Of a stretch of 64,000 bases of DNA, positions 46,161-57,880 are shown piece after piece (position 1 is the first letter of the stretch; each line of letters starts with the position of its first letter). Location: positions 806,001 through 870,000 of the forward strand of contig JAJHTX010000003.1 in the NCBI GenBank assembly GCA_032164295.1, in the 5' to 3' direction. The notes below the pieces were generated by a model. The model did no database searches and had not been told where the DNA came from. It was given only the letters and a program-made list of their open reading frames with translations. Origin of the DNA: Inonotus obliquus (taxonomy: Eukaryota > Basidiomycota > Agaricomycetes > Hymenochaetales > Hymenochaetaceae). A program made the position numbers and the translations under genes.

Positions 46161-47564
46161 ATGCGGGCCACAACATCCCCAGAAAGCTTCATAAGGGCGC
46201 TTAAGGAAGCCAGCCCTCTAAGTGAGCAGGAACTTGTCTGGAGAGACCGATACGAGATGATAGAATCCCACGGATATCGCTTGCGACAGAGATACAGGTC
46301 TGATTGGATCCCGTCCTGGCTCTCTACCAAACGACTAATTCCTTTGCATGATGATTGTAAGCAACACTGGGTATGTCAGTTTTGCTATCTGCAAACAGCT
46401 TGCTACAGATTTGACTCTTCGCAGAACACGGAGAAGTTGACGCCATACGAGTGTCAGATGGACGAAAGGTTTTCCTAAAGAAAGCTTTTGCGCGGAGCAA
46501 AGAACAGGATATCCATCGCTTCCTTGCTGATGAAAGACGATTACAAGATCCTCACAACCATACGGTTCCCCTCCTTGACGTATTTCCTGATGACAAGAAC
46601 CCTCGTTTTGTATATATGGACATGCCTTTCTTACGACCGTACGATTATCCACAATTCTACTCCGTTGATGAGGTCGTGGATTTCGTTAGGCAAATTCTTG
46701 AGGTACGTTTTGATGGTGCCTAGAACGCTTGCGACAACATTGAATTTCCTGAAACAGGGAGTCGTGTATATGCATGAAAAGAATGTCGCACACAGGTATG
46801 CTCACTTCTGTTGTTAAGGAGTGGAGGTGTTGCTATGTGTCTTCATAGGGATTGTTCGGACCTTAACATTATGATGGACGCTGATGCAATGCACCCGAAA
46901 AATATGTTTGCAGACGCAACTGGCTATAAATCTGGGAACCCGAAGCATCGGCGTGATGTTTTGCATCGCGTCCGCTATTACTTCATTGACTTCGGTATCT
47001 CCAGCATGTTTAGTCCGGATGGCGATGACATTGGTGTCCTTGGACTTCAAGGTGAGGACAGCTATGTCCCGGAGCTATCAGATATAAAACCTTACAACCC
47101 TTTCCTCGTGGATTTATTCATCATCGGAAATCTTTTCAAGAATGCTTTCCTTGAGGCGAGTAGTTTCTCGTTCTTTCCGATCTTCTTCTCTCTGAAAGTA
47201 CAATAGAAGTACGAGAATGTCTCCTTTCTGCACCCTCTCATTGAGGATCTCATGCAACCAGCCCCGAGAGCCCGAGGCACTGCTGCTCTTGCTCTAAAAA
47301 CGTTCATCGCAATCCTTGCCCACCAGTCTCCACGCGCTTTGCGATGGAGGCTTAAGACGAAGTCGTCGGGAAGTTTGAGCGTTTCCTTCAGGACGTTGAA
47401 TCCATCTCTCATGAGGGCGTATTCCTCACGAGAAGTGTGATTTGTGAGTGATTATCTTTCATATTAATGCAGCGGGGCGTATTTATCTTCAATACGTAGC
47501 GTCAACTTCAAGAGGGATGATACGGTTTCTACGAAAGCGCCTGTCGTTACCCTGGATGAGCTGA
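46161..47564 (+). pseudogene. Short kinase-like family, copy J (frameshifted)
   Basis: This is the paralogue of copy A in inverted orientation. Exon 1 has LVWRDRYEMIESHGYRLRQR and SDWIPSW. Exon 2 needs a one-base shift near 46434 to reach VDAIRVSDGRKVFLKK. It continues with RFLADERRLQDPHNHTVPLL and MPFLRPYDYPQFYSVDEVVD. Then come VVYMHEKNVAHRDCSDLNIMMD, YYFIDFGISSMF, VPELSDIKPYNPFLVDLFII and ENVSFLHPLIEDL. A second shift near 47365 leads to KFERFLQDVESISHEG and a last exon ending at TGA 47562-47564. Its intron 47156-47206 has the same GC donor (GCGAGT) position as copy A. HRD, Asn and DFG survive. A HeLo-like ORF starts 242 bp downstream. Confidence 0.75.
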
Positions 47565-47806
47565 TACAGGATCGTGCACATCTAATTATCTGCGTTTTCA
47601 TTCCACCGTGACTCCTAATAATGCCCAGTTTACCTTTTCACTAGTAATAGTAGGATTTACTCAAATCAATAGTTCGTCCCTGTAACAATAGTGGTTAATT
47701 TCGGAAACAGTCATGATGCCTGCACAGTCAATAGTCCAACGTCCATGCAAACATGCTAAGCTCACCGCTCATCATAGCTTGTAGTCCTCACCCTCATCCT
47801 TCTACT

Positions 47807-48046
47807 ATGACTGGTGTCGAAATCTTAGCAATACTTTTCGAGCTTCCTGGCTACATAGAGAATTTCATCGAAGCATGTCGAGCGTTCAGAGAATACAAAG
47901 AACTCGATGAAACGTCCAAACGGCTGATGGATCGAGCACTAGTAAACTTGAGAAATCTGAAGCACCTCCAATTTGTGGGACCTTCTCGAATGCGACCGGG
48001 ACTGCAACTGGGACCGAGAAACATCTGGAGCTGGAGACTGCTGTGA
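47807..48046 (+). pseudogene. Truncated HeLo-like domain ORF downstream of copy J
   Basis: ATG 47807 opens MTGVEILAILFELPGYIENF followed by REYKELDETSKRLMDRALVN. This is clearly the same family as the HeLo-like start at 571 (IKEYKELDDTHKELMKRAIT). The short 5' leader (CCTCATCCT-CTA) is shared too. Similarity ends after about 55 residues; the frame then closes at 48044-48046. No kinase-like or HWL block follows, so this is a 5' fragment of a lost gene. Whether the short protein is still made is unknown. Confidence 0.65.
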
Positions 48047-48315
48047 GCGAGCTGAAGATAAGGAGAAGGGAGCGATGCGGGTGTCTTTGCTGCGCAGAAG
48101 ACGACTACGAATCCTTGATAATTCTGCCACAAAAACAAACATAAAACGAAGTCAGACAAGTCGTAGAATACGGAACTATTAGCCTCACAGATGATCCAGA
48201 CTGGATTGTTTATGTTCGCTATTTTCTCCTTCCTTTCGCAAGCGCCCCTTCTCGTTGACCTGGACCCAAAGCACTTAGTAGCAACAACATTTCATCGTTG
48301 GTCTGCGCTAGAAAG

Positions 48316-49081
48316 GGGAGTCGAAATCCCTGCAAGGGTGTTCTAGGCGCGTAAAGTTGAGACGGTGGTTGACGGGGAGAAGAAATACTATTCGGTATTT
48401 ACTGCTGCGTGCATCTATTGAGGTGATGAGGTTACAGTGGCAGAGATCCCCAACTTTCATATTCCTTGTAATCGGTGATGGCAAAGGTTGCAACGCTTGC
48501 AATCCAAAAGTAATGCTATCGATCTGTGACTCCTGCCATCATGATTATTTTCTCGCCCTCAGGACGGACGATTCCTTAGCGGAATCGTAACAAGTATGTT
48601 GAACGCAACCTTACTAGTTAGCAGAGCGACAACTCGCTCTCTTCATCGTCTGCAGCGGCGACCAGACACCAGCACCCCATTATGAGCTTCAGCCACGTAA
48701 CACGAAGGCCGCGGCGGATCAGAAGCTTACGGACAGACATTTGTCTATCCGGGGTCTTGTACGCGCGCTCGAGCAAAATGGCATGCCTAACCCATGACTC
48801 GACATCGTGTGCATTGACGTCGCCTACGCTGCGGAGATTCGCTGGTATGCGTAAGGAATGATCCGTCACATCTCTCCGAAATGTGTGGACCCAGAGCTGT
48901 TTATCGCTCGATATGAGAGATGAGAACGTAGAGCATGTCTATCAATATGGACTCTGGAGTTGAGTCAAAGCATACTTGAGTTTCGGCTTTCACTTACCTG
49001 ACGCAGACTCGCTAAATCAGCTAAATCAAGCCTGCTCCAAATTATAGAAAGCACGTCGCAAGGAAGTGAGAAAAGACCCAT
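48316..49081 (-). CDS. F-box-like protein, possibly degenerate
   Basis: ATG at 49081-49079 gives MGLFSLPCDVLSIIWSRLDL then ADLASLRQ. After an intron it continues with TCSTFSSLISSDKQLWVHTF, ESWVRHAILLERAYKTPDRQ and TWLKLIMGCWCLVAAADDEE. LPCDVLSIIWSRLDLADLASLRQTC is an F-box-type start. A stop at 48618-48620 follows without a clear donor. A further exon-like stretch (48574-48316: ITFGLQALQPL, VNHRLNFTRLEHPC) may be its C-terminus. The 3' end is therefore uncertain and it may be a pseudogene. F-box proteins are numerous in Agaricomycetes. Confidence 0.5.
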
Positions 49082-49338
49082 AGCGGGGTCAAGATATGTA
49101 GGATGCTATGGGTAGGTGGTGAGGATGGGATTTGTGTATTCAGGTTGGCATGTCTCTGGCGGTGTACTAATTTGGGTCTGATTTCAACTCCGACTCCGTG
49201 CTCGACATGTACTTAGCTGTAGCAGGACACGCTTTTAGTCTCGTTCTATAACTTTCATCCCACTTTTTGTAAGACGTCCTTCTTCTCCTTTCGCGGTGCC
49301 ACCTAAATCTAGCTACTGTTCAGAACAAGTGGTCCAAT

Positions 49339-51131
49339 ATGTCCCAGGACATCCAAACCCGCCATTCACCGTATGTTTCAATGCTTTGATTCAGCGTCTC
49401 GTGCTACACAACTTATGCTGGCGGCGTCAATGAAGATACTACCGACCCTCCCATCATCAGCTCCGTATATGGCTCCGAGAGTTCCTCGCCAGCGATATCT
49501 TTCCGCATATTCAGAAATGGGAGGAAGAGGGTCCGTCGAATCTGCCTTTGCACCGTGACAGAAATTGATAGTTAGCATCGACATTTGTAAGGTAGAGTGC
49601 CGGGGCAAGTATGTGTCTGCGATTGAAGGATCAATGCACAAGCTTATTAACTAGCATATGATCTAGGCGTTCCAGAAAATGGCTGAGAGGGGCCTTCTTT
49701 TCCCCAACATCCCGAAGAAATACAGGACCGGGAAGGGACTAGTACCTGCAGGTATACAAGACGATGGTAAGCATCCAGCCTGATGTCGTATAAGATTACA
49801 AGCATACAATTTTTCGCAAGAATGGGATCTATTTCACTCGATGATTGCAAGTACTCTTCTCTCTGAGCTAAAGCTAAGTTCAACTCATGCTTGATTCCCT
49901 GAATTCTCTAGATAAACGAAGAACTTGCCCGAGCTCCTGCGAACGGTCCTATTTGGGCGCTGACGTCTGGAAATGGCATTGGATGCCCCCCTATTCGAGA
50001 CTTCGGCACCGAAGAGCAGCGCATGGAATATCTTCCGAAGGTGTTCAATGGTGAAATATCATTCTGCCTTGCTGTCACGGAACCCGGAGGTGCGCGTGTC
50101 ATACTCGATTCCGATTTCTCTTCAAGCATATTAAAGATCAGTGTTTATCCGTAAAAGCTGGTTCAGATGTAGCGAATATCTCGACTACAGCTATACCAGA
50201 CCCAGCGGACCCATCCTATTTGATTGTCAACGGCCGGAAGAAATGGATTACAACTGGTCTCTACGCGGACTACGCAACAACCCTCGTCCGCACATCATCC
50301 CCAGCTACCACTTCTTCCGACACATCCGGCTTTTCTCTCCTCATAGTTCCTCTCAGTACACCTTTAGGTGGACGACCACCAGGAGTCAGCGTCCGCTGGC
50401 TACCCGTCAGTGGATTAAAAGCTTCCGGAACGGCATTCATCATCTTCCAAGACGTTCGTGTCCCTCGGTCAAGTATTATCGGGGGCGAGGAGGGCGAGGG
50501 GCAAGGCTTCACCATGGTGATGCGGAACTTCAACCCGGAACGTCTCTCCCTGTCATGCACAGCCCTCACTCTGGCGCAAACCTGTCTATCCGAAGCACTC
50601 ATTCACGCTGGGAGACGCCAGACGTTTGGGAAACCGCTTATCCAAAACCAAATCATACGATCAAAGATCGCGGGGATGACGCGGATGTTGGAGTCCACGA
50701 GAGCGTGGTATGAGGCTGTTGTCTGGCAGATTGAACAAGTCGCTGTGGAGAAGTCGGGTAGCGAAGGTAAGAATTATCCGGCTGCGTTTGCGGATCCTTA
50801 TATCGCATCGAGGATCGCTTTGCTAAAAGTTCAAGCGGGGAAGGTGCGGACCACATTTCATATTCAGACTCGACCAATACTAAGCATGTGGTTCGGATTT
50901 GAGTAGACACTGGAACTACTTGTCCGAGAAGCTCAGCAGATTTTCGGCGGTGCAGGAACAACCCCTGAAGGAGTCGGCGCCGTCGTCGAACAAATCAGCC
51001 GAGATATGCGTGTTTGGGTCGTCGGGGGTGGAAGTGAAGAAATTTTGGATGATCTAGGTGTACGCCTCTTGTTGGCTAGATCAAGCTCACGCGGAAACGA
51101 GAGAAGAGAGGCTGTTAGACCGAAAATCTGA
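49339..51131 (+). CDS. Acyl-CoA dehydrogenase
   Basis: The core reads clearly: NEELARAPANGPIWALTSGN, FCLAVTEPG (the FAD/substrate motif), IVNGRKKWITTGLYADYATT, GVSVRWLPVSGLKASGTAF, FQDVRVPRSSIIGGEEGEG, ALIHAGRRQTFGKPL, then LLVREAQQIFGGAGTTPEGV, and a C-terminus ending in AVRPKI, TGA (51129-51131). N-terminal exons include WLREFLASDIFPHIQKWEEE and FQKMAERGLLFPNIPKKYRT. Their joins and the first ATG (49339 suggested) are not resolved. The enzyme oxidises acyl-CoA to trans-2-enoyl-CoA with FAD. The substrate is unknown, and fungal members often act on branched or unusual acyl-CoAs. There is a 178-bp gap to the convergent exonuclease gene. Confidence 0.82.
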
Positions 51132-51309
51132 CGGGCATTGTACATAATTCTAGACATCCGATTCGGCTCTTAAAGGAGCGATGATTACGCTCTCTCTGAT
51201 ACTTGCTTAACTTTTTGTATCCTTTGCATTGCTTTCTGGTATGATGTGTAGTGACTAAAATAAGACGTATCATAAATTAAAAATACATTAGGTTCCTTTC
51301 TTTCCGATG

Positions 51310-53812
51310 TCAATCGCGTGTCTGTGTGCCAATTCCAACGTCCATATTGACATACTTCTTCACGTTCAGAGTATGAAACCAATCTCTGTAATACATCCAG
51401 GAACTCGATTCTGACGCAAGAAGTGCTTTGAGGCGATCTCGAGAGAAATGTAATTGAGGATCTGTTTGCAGTGCGCTGACAACATAGGTTCTGAAGCAAA
51501 ATGGTACATAAGTCAATGATACGATTGGGAGTGCGGAAGGGAGAAAATTACCCACATGACAGTGCTCGCCTTGAGAGGGTTATCACGCGAGCGTAGAGTG
51601 CTGCAGATTTCGGGTAGCGGGAATTGACGGATATGCCATAGGTTGTAGGCGCGGATGTGTTGGGGCCGTTGGTTAGTAGACTGATAGACGAGTGGTTGTA
51701 CTATCGATGCCGAAGATGGCCGCGGGAGGGGCGGCGTATCTATGGACTTCTTCTCCGAAGAACTGGACGATGAGTTCGTTTTATTATAACTTGGCTTGAA
51801 CCTTGCACTTCGTTCAGGGGATGGGTTATTGGGAGCGAGCGTCCTAGAAATCTTGGAGGAGGACGGACTTGATGGCTCAGAAGTGGGACGAGGGAAGTTA
51901 TTATAGCTCGGTTTGAATCTGGGGCCAGGCCTTCCTCTGGCAACCTCTTCATTGGGTCTTGACACGTTTACAAGGGCCCTTTGTGCAACCGAACGACCCG
52001 TCTCTCGATATTCCGCACTCTTCCCTATCCCATTGCAAGTGTCTTTCGCGGTCATGCGCAATACTGGAAAGATGGGACTTGTGCCCCGCGACGTCGAGCA
52101 TGCAAGCCTGACTGCGTCCGAGGTGCGAACGACAGAAACAGAGGAGGACGTGGAAGTGGATATGGACGAGCCCTTGTGATTGTTTTCTTCAGACGTCCGG
52201 GTTGACGTCGACGTCGAGGAAGATGATGATGGAGTAGCAAGGAGTGCTGGAGCCTGGACTGCAGGTAATCGTTCCTGCGATGTAGTCTTTGTTACAGTTT
52301 TCGACGGGAAACTATAATCCGCAACTCTCGATGTGTACTTTCCTGGATCGAGTACCACATCTGCCGCCTTTGCCATTTCGAGCAGGCGCTGGTATACGAT
52401 CAAGGCACTATGCACATCGTTGGCAGCATCTACGAATGAAGACATGAGTAAAGGGCGGCCAAACAACCGGAACAGCTTACATTCTAGTTGCGCTTCACTG
52501 AGAGGTTGCAATTCCCAGTCACTGATTCGAACTGGCCCTTTGGAGAGAGCGCGTCCGGTGTACATGGTCGTGATAGTCGCGAGGTTTATCACCTTGCCCG
52601 GCTTACGCTTTTTGGAAGCTGACGTGACATTCGTACTTGTGATTCTCAGAATAGCGTCAGAGGCACGAAAGTAGCGTTCGACGAAATGCACGTCGGCTTG
52701 TTGGGCGAGTCCACCAAGCTCAACGAGTCCCTGTGGTCGGACTCCATAGTCTCTGGCGAGCTTTTTTCCGTCATCTGTAGCGACCCGAGGTTTCAGCACT
52801 GGAGGGAAGAAGGACGATTGTAGAACTGCTGACTTAGAATGTTCGCGCCAATCTTGGCGATGGCTGCGTCCTCAAGCAGTTCCTAGCCGAGATGTTAACG
52901 TTGATCTAATGTGAGTTTGACCAGCGTACCTTGAGCTTCGTTGGGAAAGCTTCGGTGACCAAAGCTAAGTTGATAAACTATCATGATAGCTGATTATACA
53001 CACTTTTCATGGCACTGATTTGGATGATGATTATGGTTCTTCGATCGCTTAACTGAACAGTTGCCACGGGGCGCGCCTTGCTCCCTCTGCTGAATATAAC
53101 CTTCCATTCCAAATCAAAGCCGACAGCACTGAAAAGCGTAATGTCAAGGAACGAGGGAAGTGAAATCGACCAAATCAGGCACATACCCGGAGAGCTCCCC
53201 TACAAGCTCGTTAGCCTCCTCCCCGTTTCGCACATACAAGCGAGTAGGCGGCGGCTTTTGATCCTTATACGAGTACGCTAGTAATGGATGTCGTATCGGT
53301 GGGTCGAGGTCTGATTCCTGTGCTGACTTATTGGTCACGTTCTCTTTGGAACGCTTCGACAGCGACTGTGATGAAACTGTTGGAAGCGGAGGCAAGGCAG
53401 ACTGCTGAGACGTGATGCGGTTGAGTACGCTAGAAGCCGAGATCCGGTCAGGATGTTGCCACGGAAGAAAGCATGTTTGTACTCTTTTGAGTTGAAAGGA
53501 CTACCGACGGTTTCCTTTGGCTTTGGCTTATTGCTTGTGGGTGGCAATTGCCCATGATTGACATAATTAGGCCGAAGTGTGGAAGAGCTACAGAAATGAG
53601 GATATTTCATCTATGCGATCGCAACGGAGTACATACCTCAGACCAGGCGGGTGCTCGTTCCCCCGGCTTCCAATTTCCTTGGAGTTCTTCGCAGGCCATT
53701 CCGGGCCAAAGGGACCACTGACACTGTCGTCCGAGCTCGACAGTGAGATATCTGGAGAGACAAGAGTCCTTTTGCTGTACTGCGCTAGGATGCATTTCTT
53801 AGAGGATGCCAT
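51310..53812 (-). CDS. WRN-type 3'-5' exonuclease (DEDDy) with long C-terminal tail
   Basis: ATG at 53812-53810 starts MASSKKCILAQYSKRT. After a Ser/Lys-rich N-terminal part the exonuclease motifs appear in order. ExoI is AVGFDLEWKVIF (D and E). ExoII is AKIGANILNDGKKLARDYGV (with an intron inside). ExoIII is EYAANDVHSALIVYQRL (Y and D), where a GTAAGC...TTCGTAG intron splits the Tyr codon. These are the DEDDy residues of the Werner exonuclease family. A 200-residue Ser-rich region carries a repeated PRFKPSYNN / ARFKPSYNK motif. It is followed by a compact end (AYNLWHIRQFPLPEICSTLR, TYVVSALQTDPQLHFSRDRL). There is no helicase. It probably acts in DNA repair. One join near 53510 is unresolved. 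Confidence 0.8.
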
Positions 53813-54429
53813 GAGCCGAAGCGGACGAGGACGCATGCCGCGGTGTCGAATGGCGACGCGTCGGGTGAAGGCAATTAACGCACGTGATGGCGACTGTGGG
53901 AGTCTGGTCCCATTCGTATTCTTGACGCACGGACCATTGTCAACACCACATCGTATAGCGCGAACAGATAGAAGTTTATCCGAATCTCATCCGACTGCAT
54001 CATGGTTCCCACCCATAGATGAGGTGTTTTCATCCGCGAGAATCATTTGCAGTCTCGAGAGGATTCGCCATTTGTTGCAACCAAGCGTCTTCTAAAGCCG
54101 ACGTGCAGGCGAAGCTGATGCAGATCTCTGATGGCGACAATGGCGGTCACCTCGGGGAATCCTTCTTGCATCTCAGGCTGTTATCAGTACGGGAAGCAGC
54201 TGCTAGTCGCACGGACATGGCTTCAACCGGAAGCCCGCCTTCTTCTCGTTGTCATTATAGCAGGAATGTCGAAGCAGTCATAGGCTGCGAAGCCATCCCT
54301 GGGATTCGTCCTTGTAACGGTGCTAATTTTGTTTCCCTGTCCGCATGCTACTTCTGAAGGCCCGCTCTTTATAACCTTGTCGTCCAGCGGAGAAGCATGT
54401 CTCGAGCCTACCCACTTGACTTTGCGACT

Positions 54430-57159
54430 ATGCACGCATTTTCCACCATCGTCTTTCTCGCCATCATCTATTTTTCGAGTGTGGTAGGCACGTCGTCCCA
54501 GCTGTCGCCTCCTGTGCTTCACGAGCGTAGGTCCTTCAGTCCACATGCACGCGGTTGGAAGTTTGCGCGACGGCTTGAACCGGATGCGGTTATACCCTTA
54601 CGAATCGGTCTCACGCATCAGAACACGCATACCCTCGAGGACGAGCTTAACGCAGTCGCTCACCCTGACTCACCCGATTATGGAAAGCACTGGTCAGCTC
54701 AGCGCATCGTCGAGCACTTTGCCCCATCGCAAGAAACCGTAGATGCGGTCACTGGCTGGCTCACGTCTAGCGGGGTGTCGGGCGATCGCCTTCGTCTGAG
54801 TAACAGTCGCGGTTGGCTCGAATTCAATGCGAGTGTTGTCGAGGTGGAGGGTTTGTTGCATACCGAGTACCATGTCTTCGAGGACTCAGACGGTATGGAA
54901 CGCGTCGGGTGTGAAGCATATCATGTCCCAGAACACTTGGTTCATCAAATCGACCTGATCAAGCCGACAACCGCATTTAATGCGCGACTTCCTGTTCCGA
55001 AGGATCTCGAAAAACGTGCTGCAACCATCAATCCTCCCGTCAAACTCGGAAGTCCTTCCAGCTTCAATGGGCCCAAGACGAACGGGCGTAGGGTTGACGG
55101 CAGCACAACGCTCGGCCTTGATGATTGTGACCGCTTCATCACACCTATCTGCCTGCAGACGCTGTACAACATCAACCACAAGCCCGTTTCAACTCGCCGA
55201 AACACGTTCGGCGTGGTTGAGTTCACACCGCAAGCGTTCCTCCAAGGCGATTTGGACTTGTTCTTTCATAATTTCTCCGCAAGCCAGGTCGGGCAAAAGC
55301 CTCAGTTGATAAGCATTGACGGCGGCGTTGCGCAAACGGTGAACCAGTCGTTTGACTTTAACGGGGAGAGTGACCTCGACTTGGAGTACGCAATGGTCCT
55401 CACAAACCCGCAGCCTGTGCTACTTCTTCAAACGGGTGATCTTGTTGAAGGCGCAGGATTCGACAACTGGTTGGACGCGGTCGACGCTTCGTTCTGCACA
55501 TTTGAAGGTATTTTCTCTGATTTGCATCCGTTTGCCGTCACCTGACGCTGTTTTTGTATAGGCGGCGATGACCCGGAGCAGGTATGCAAATCTCGGAGGC
55601 AAATCATTCATTCCTAACTCTAATATTATCGCAGGATGGCATCTACCCAGACCCTTTGCCAGGCGGATTTAAAGGTGCGTATATCGCTTGTCCTTTTCGC
55701 TATGACATGCAAACTAACTGGAAAGCCGACAGGTCCCGAGAGCTGTGGAATAATCAAAGTGAGTACATGTACCGCAACCGATTCTGATGGCTAGCTTATT
55801 CTCTCCGTTAGCCTCCCAATGTTGTTTCTGTTTCCTATGGACAGGATGAAGTTACCATATCGGCTCGTTCTGCGACGCGCCAGTGCGTCGAGTACGGCAA
55901 AGTCGGACTCATGGGTGTGAGTAACTTTTTTTTTTCATTTTATCTCTCCTAGTTTCCTGAAGCAAGGCTCGATAGTCTACAGTGCTGTACAGTTCTGGTG
56001 ATTTTGGTGTTGCTGGGTTTGGTAATGTCTGTCTTGACGAGAATGGTACGTGACATCACGTACAATCTCAAGATGCTATGTTGACTCTACATCAGGGAAT
56101 GAGTCGCAGAACGGGGCCCGTTTTAACCCAGTAAGCATCCTGATTTCGTGAACTCCTGTCGATTCTGATCCCAGGAAACAAGTCGTTCCCCAGCGGCTGT
56201 CCGTTTATCACCTCGTAAGCATCGGATCCCTTCGTGAATCCGTGCCATAAACCTAATAACCCATTCATCACAGTGTTGGCGCAACACAGGTCAATCCAAA
56301 TAGCACTGTGCGTGACCCAGAGGGTGCCTGCGAGCAGGTGATCTTCTCTGGAGGAGGTTTCTCCAATATATTTAGCATACCAAGCTACCAGAGAGCGGAC
56401 GTGCAGAGCTTCCTGAAGAGCCACCCACCACCATTCTCGGGCGCGCAATTCAACAACTCGGGTACGAGCCGTGCATTCCCAGATTTGAGTGCGAATGGGT
56501 GAGTTCTCTGGTGTGGGATGATGCGATTTGAACTAAACGGCATATGATAGGGCCAACTATGTTATCGCGAGTACGTATCGGAGACCCGATAATACTGAGA
56601 TAAGCAAGCTGACGTCGATCTGACTTTGACAATAGTTGACGGAGGTGATCTACACATGATTCGTGCCATATTACCTAACTGACGTGTGACATCTGCTGCA
56701 TGTGACAGAGTTTAACCTCGTTTTCGGAACATCCGCATCAGCACCGACAGTAGGCGCCATCATCACTCTCATCAATGACGCACGTCTCGCCATTGGGAAA
56801 CGTCCCGTCGGTGCGTCGATCACTACTATTCCGTATAGCCAGTACATGTGACTTGTGCATCGTAGGTTTTATCAATCCTGCAATCTACAGTGCGCCGTTC
56901 CGATCAGCATTCAACGATATCACGCAGGGCGGGAATCAGGGATGTGGTACGTTCTCCTGTCTATTTTCTCTTCCATCCGATCTACATTCGTTCCTTTATA
57001 GGCACCCCTGGATTCACGGCAACTAAAGGTTGGGATCCGGTGCGAAATCTTTTCGTCCTTCATAAACATAGACTTCTTAACCATTCCACTTTACAGGTGA
57101 CTGGCCTTGGCACACCAAACTTTGAGCGTCTTCTGGCTCTCTGGCTACTTCTCCCTTGA
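54430..57159 (+). CDS. Sedolisin (peptidase S53), secreted tripeptidyl-peptidase type
   Basis: The start is ATG 54430, because MHAFSTIVFLAIIYFSSVVG is a good signal peptide. The S53 prodomain follows (PLRIGLTHQNTHTLEDELNA, HPDSPDYGKHWS, FAPSQETVDAV). The catalytic part has FNGESDLDLEYAM (Glu and Asp), YSSGDFGV (oxyanion Asp), FSGGGFSNIFSIPSYQ, AFPDLSANG and FGTSASAPTVGAI (nucleophile Ser). It ends with NQGCGTPGF, GLGTPNFERLLALWL. About ten short introns are all in phase. Sedolisins are acid serine-carboxyl proteases used in extracellular protein digestion. Family length and order are complete. It is intact, and neighbours say nothing about regulation. Confidence 0.9.
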
Positions 57160-57880
57160 TTTGAATCCTTATTGAGTCGCTTCTCAAATAGACTTTACTG
57201 CATACTCGGACTGGTGGTAGTAAATTTGATCAATGACGATACAATTCAACGACGATACAATTGGCAAACGAATGGGCTAGTACATGTTAGGGAGTGCTAC
57301 AATCTTTATGAGAGCCTATATTAGGAGTGGAAGTAGACGCAACAAGGAGTTGTGCGCCAGCGTTAAAGGAGTTAATGATTCAATGAAAGTGCAAGCCACC
57401 TTGGGGTGGCAATCGTATTTTGGAGCTCCGCCAGCGGTTCTGAGTCAACTTTCAATCTCCGCTTCGATACCTGAAGTTGTGGCTTATTCCCTCGGTGTAT
57501 GCTCAAATGGCACATAAACTGGGAGTTCGTACCTGTATGAATTCAGGCTCTCGGCGCCATGCACAGGAACCGGTCGCCTGACAGGGCATCATAGTAGATA
57601 CCACACAGATACAGATCGTCTGCGGTCAAGTGGGGGCTTCTTCGTTTCTGCGGCGAACATTTTCCTTTCTGTAGGGCTCTCAGCTTATAAGAACTAAAAC
57701 AAAACTATAGAGTGTGAATTACCACGAGCAGCTTTGAAATCTCAGAAGCTAGACTATTAGCAAACGCTGCTCGATTTAACGGTCGTGTAGTTGTATCATA
57801 TAGCGGAACTTCAATACGAGTACGATATCCGTGTATCTACTGCTCATCAGAACGCATTGACTTGACTGATTCACTCAGAC
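57160..57880. other. Intergenic, nothing supportable
   Basis: This is the 3' flank of the sedolisin gene. It contains a doubled GACGATACAATT (57234-57262) and a short GCCACC-TTGG-GGTGGC hairpin near 57396-57411. No exon was seen. Confidence 0.35.

Noticed and set aside
819..47564. Treating the kinase-like indels as sequencing error
   Set aside because: Large neighbouring genes in the same window are free of indels, lesions differ between copies, and some copies also show altered catalytic residues or lost splice sites.
48357..48590. Plus-strand 77-codon frame
   Set aside because: Antisense to the probable 3' part of the F-box-like gene, with no motif of its own.
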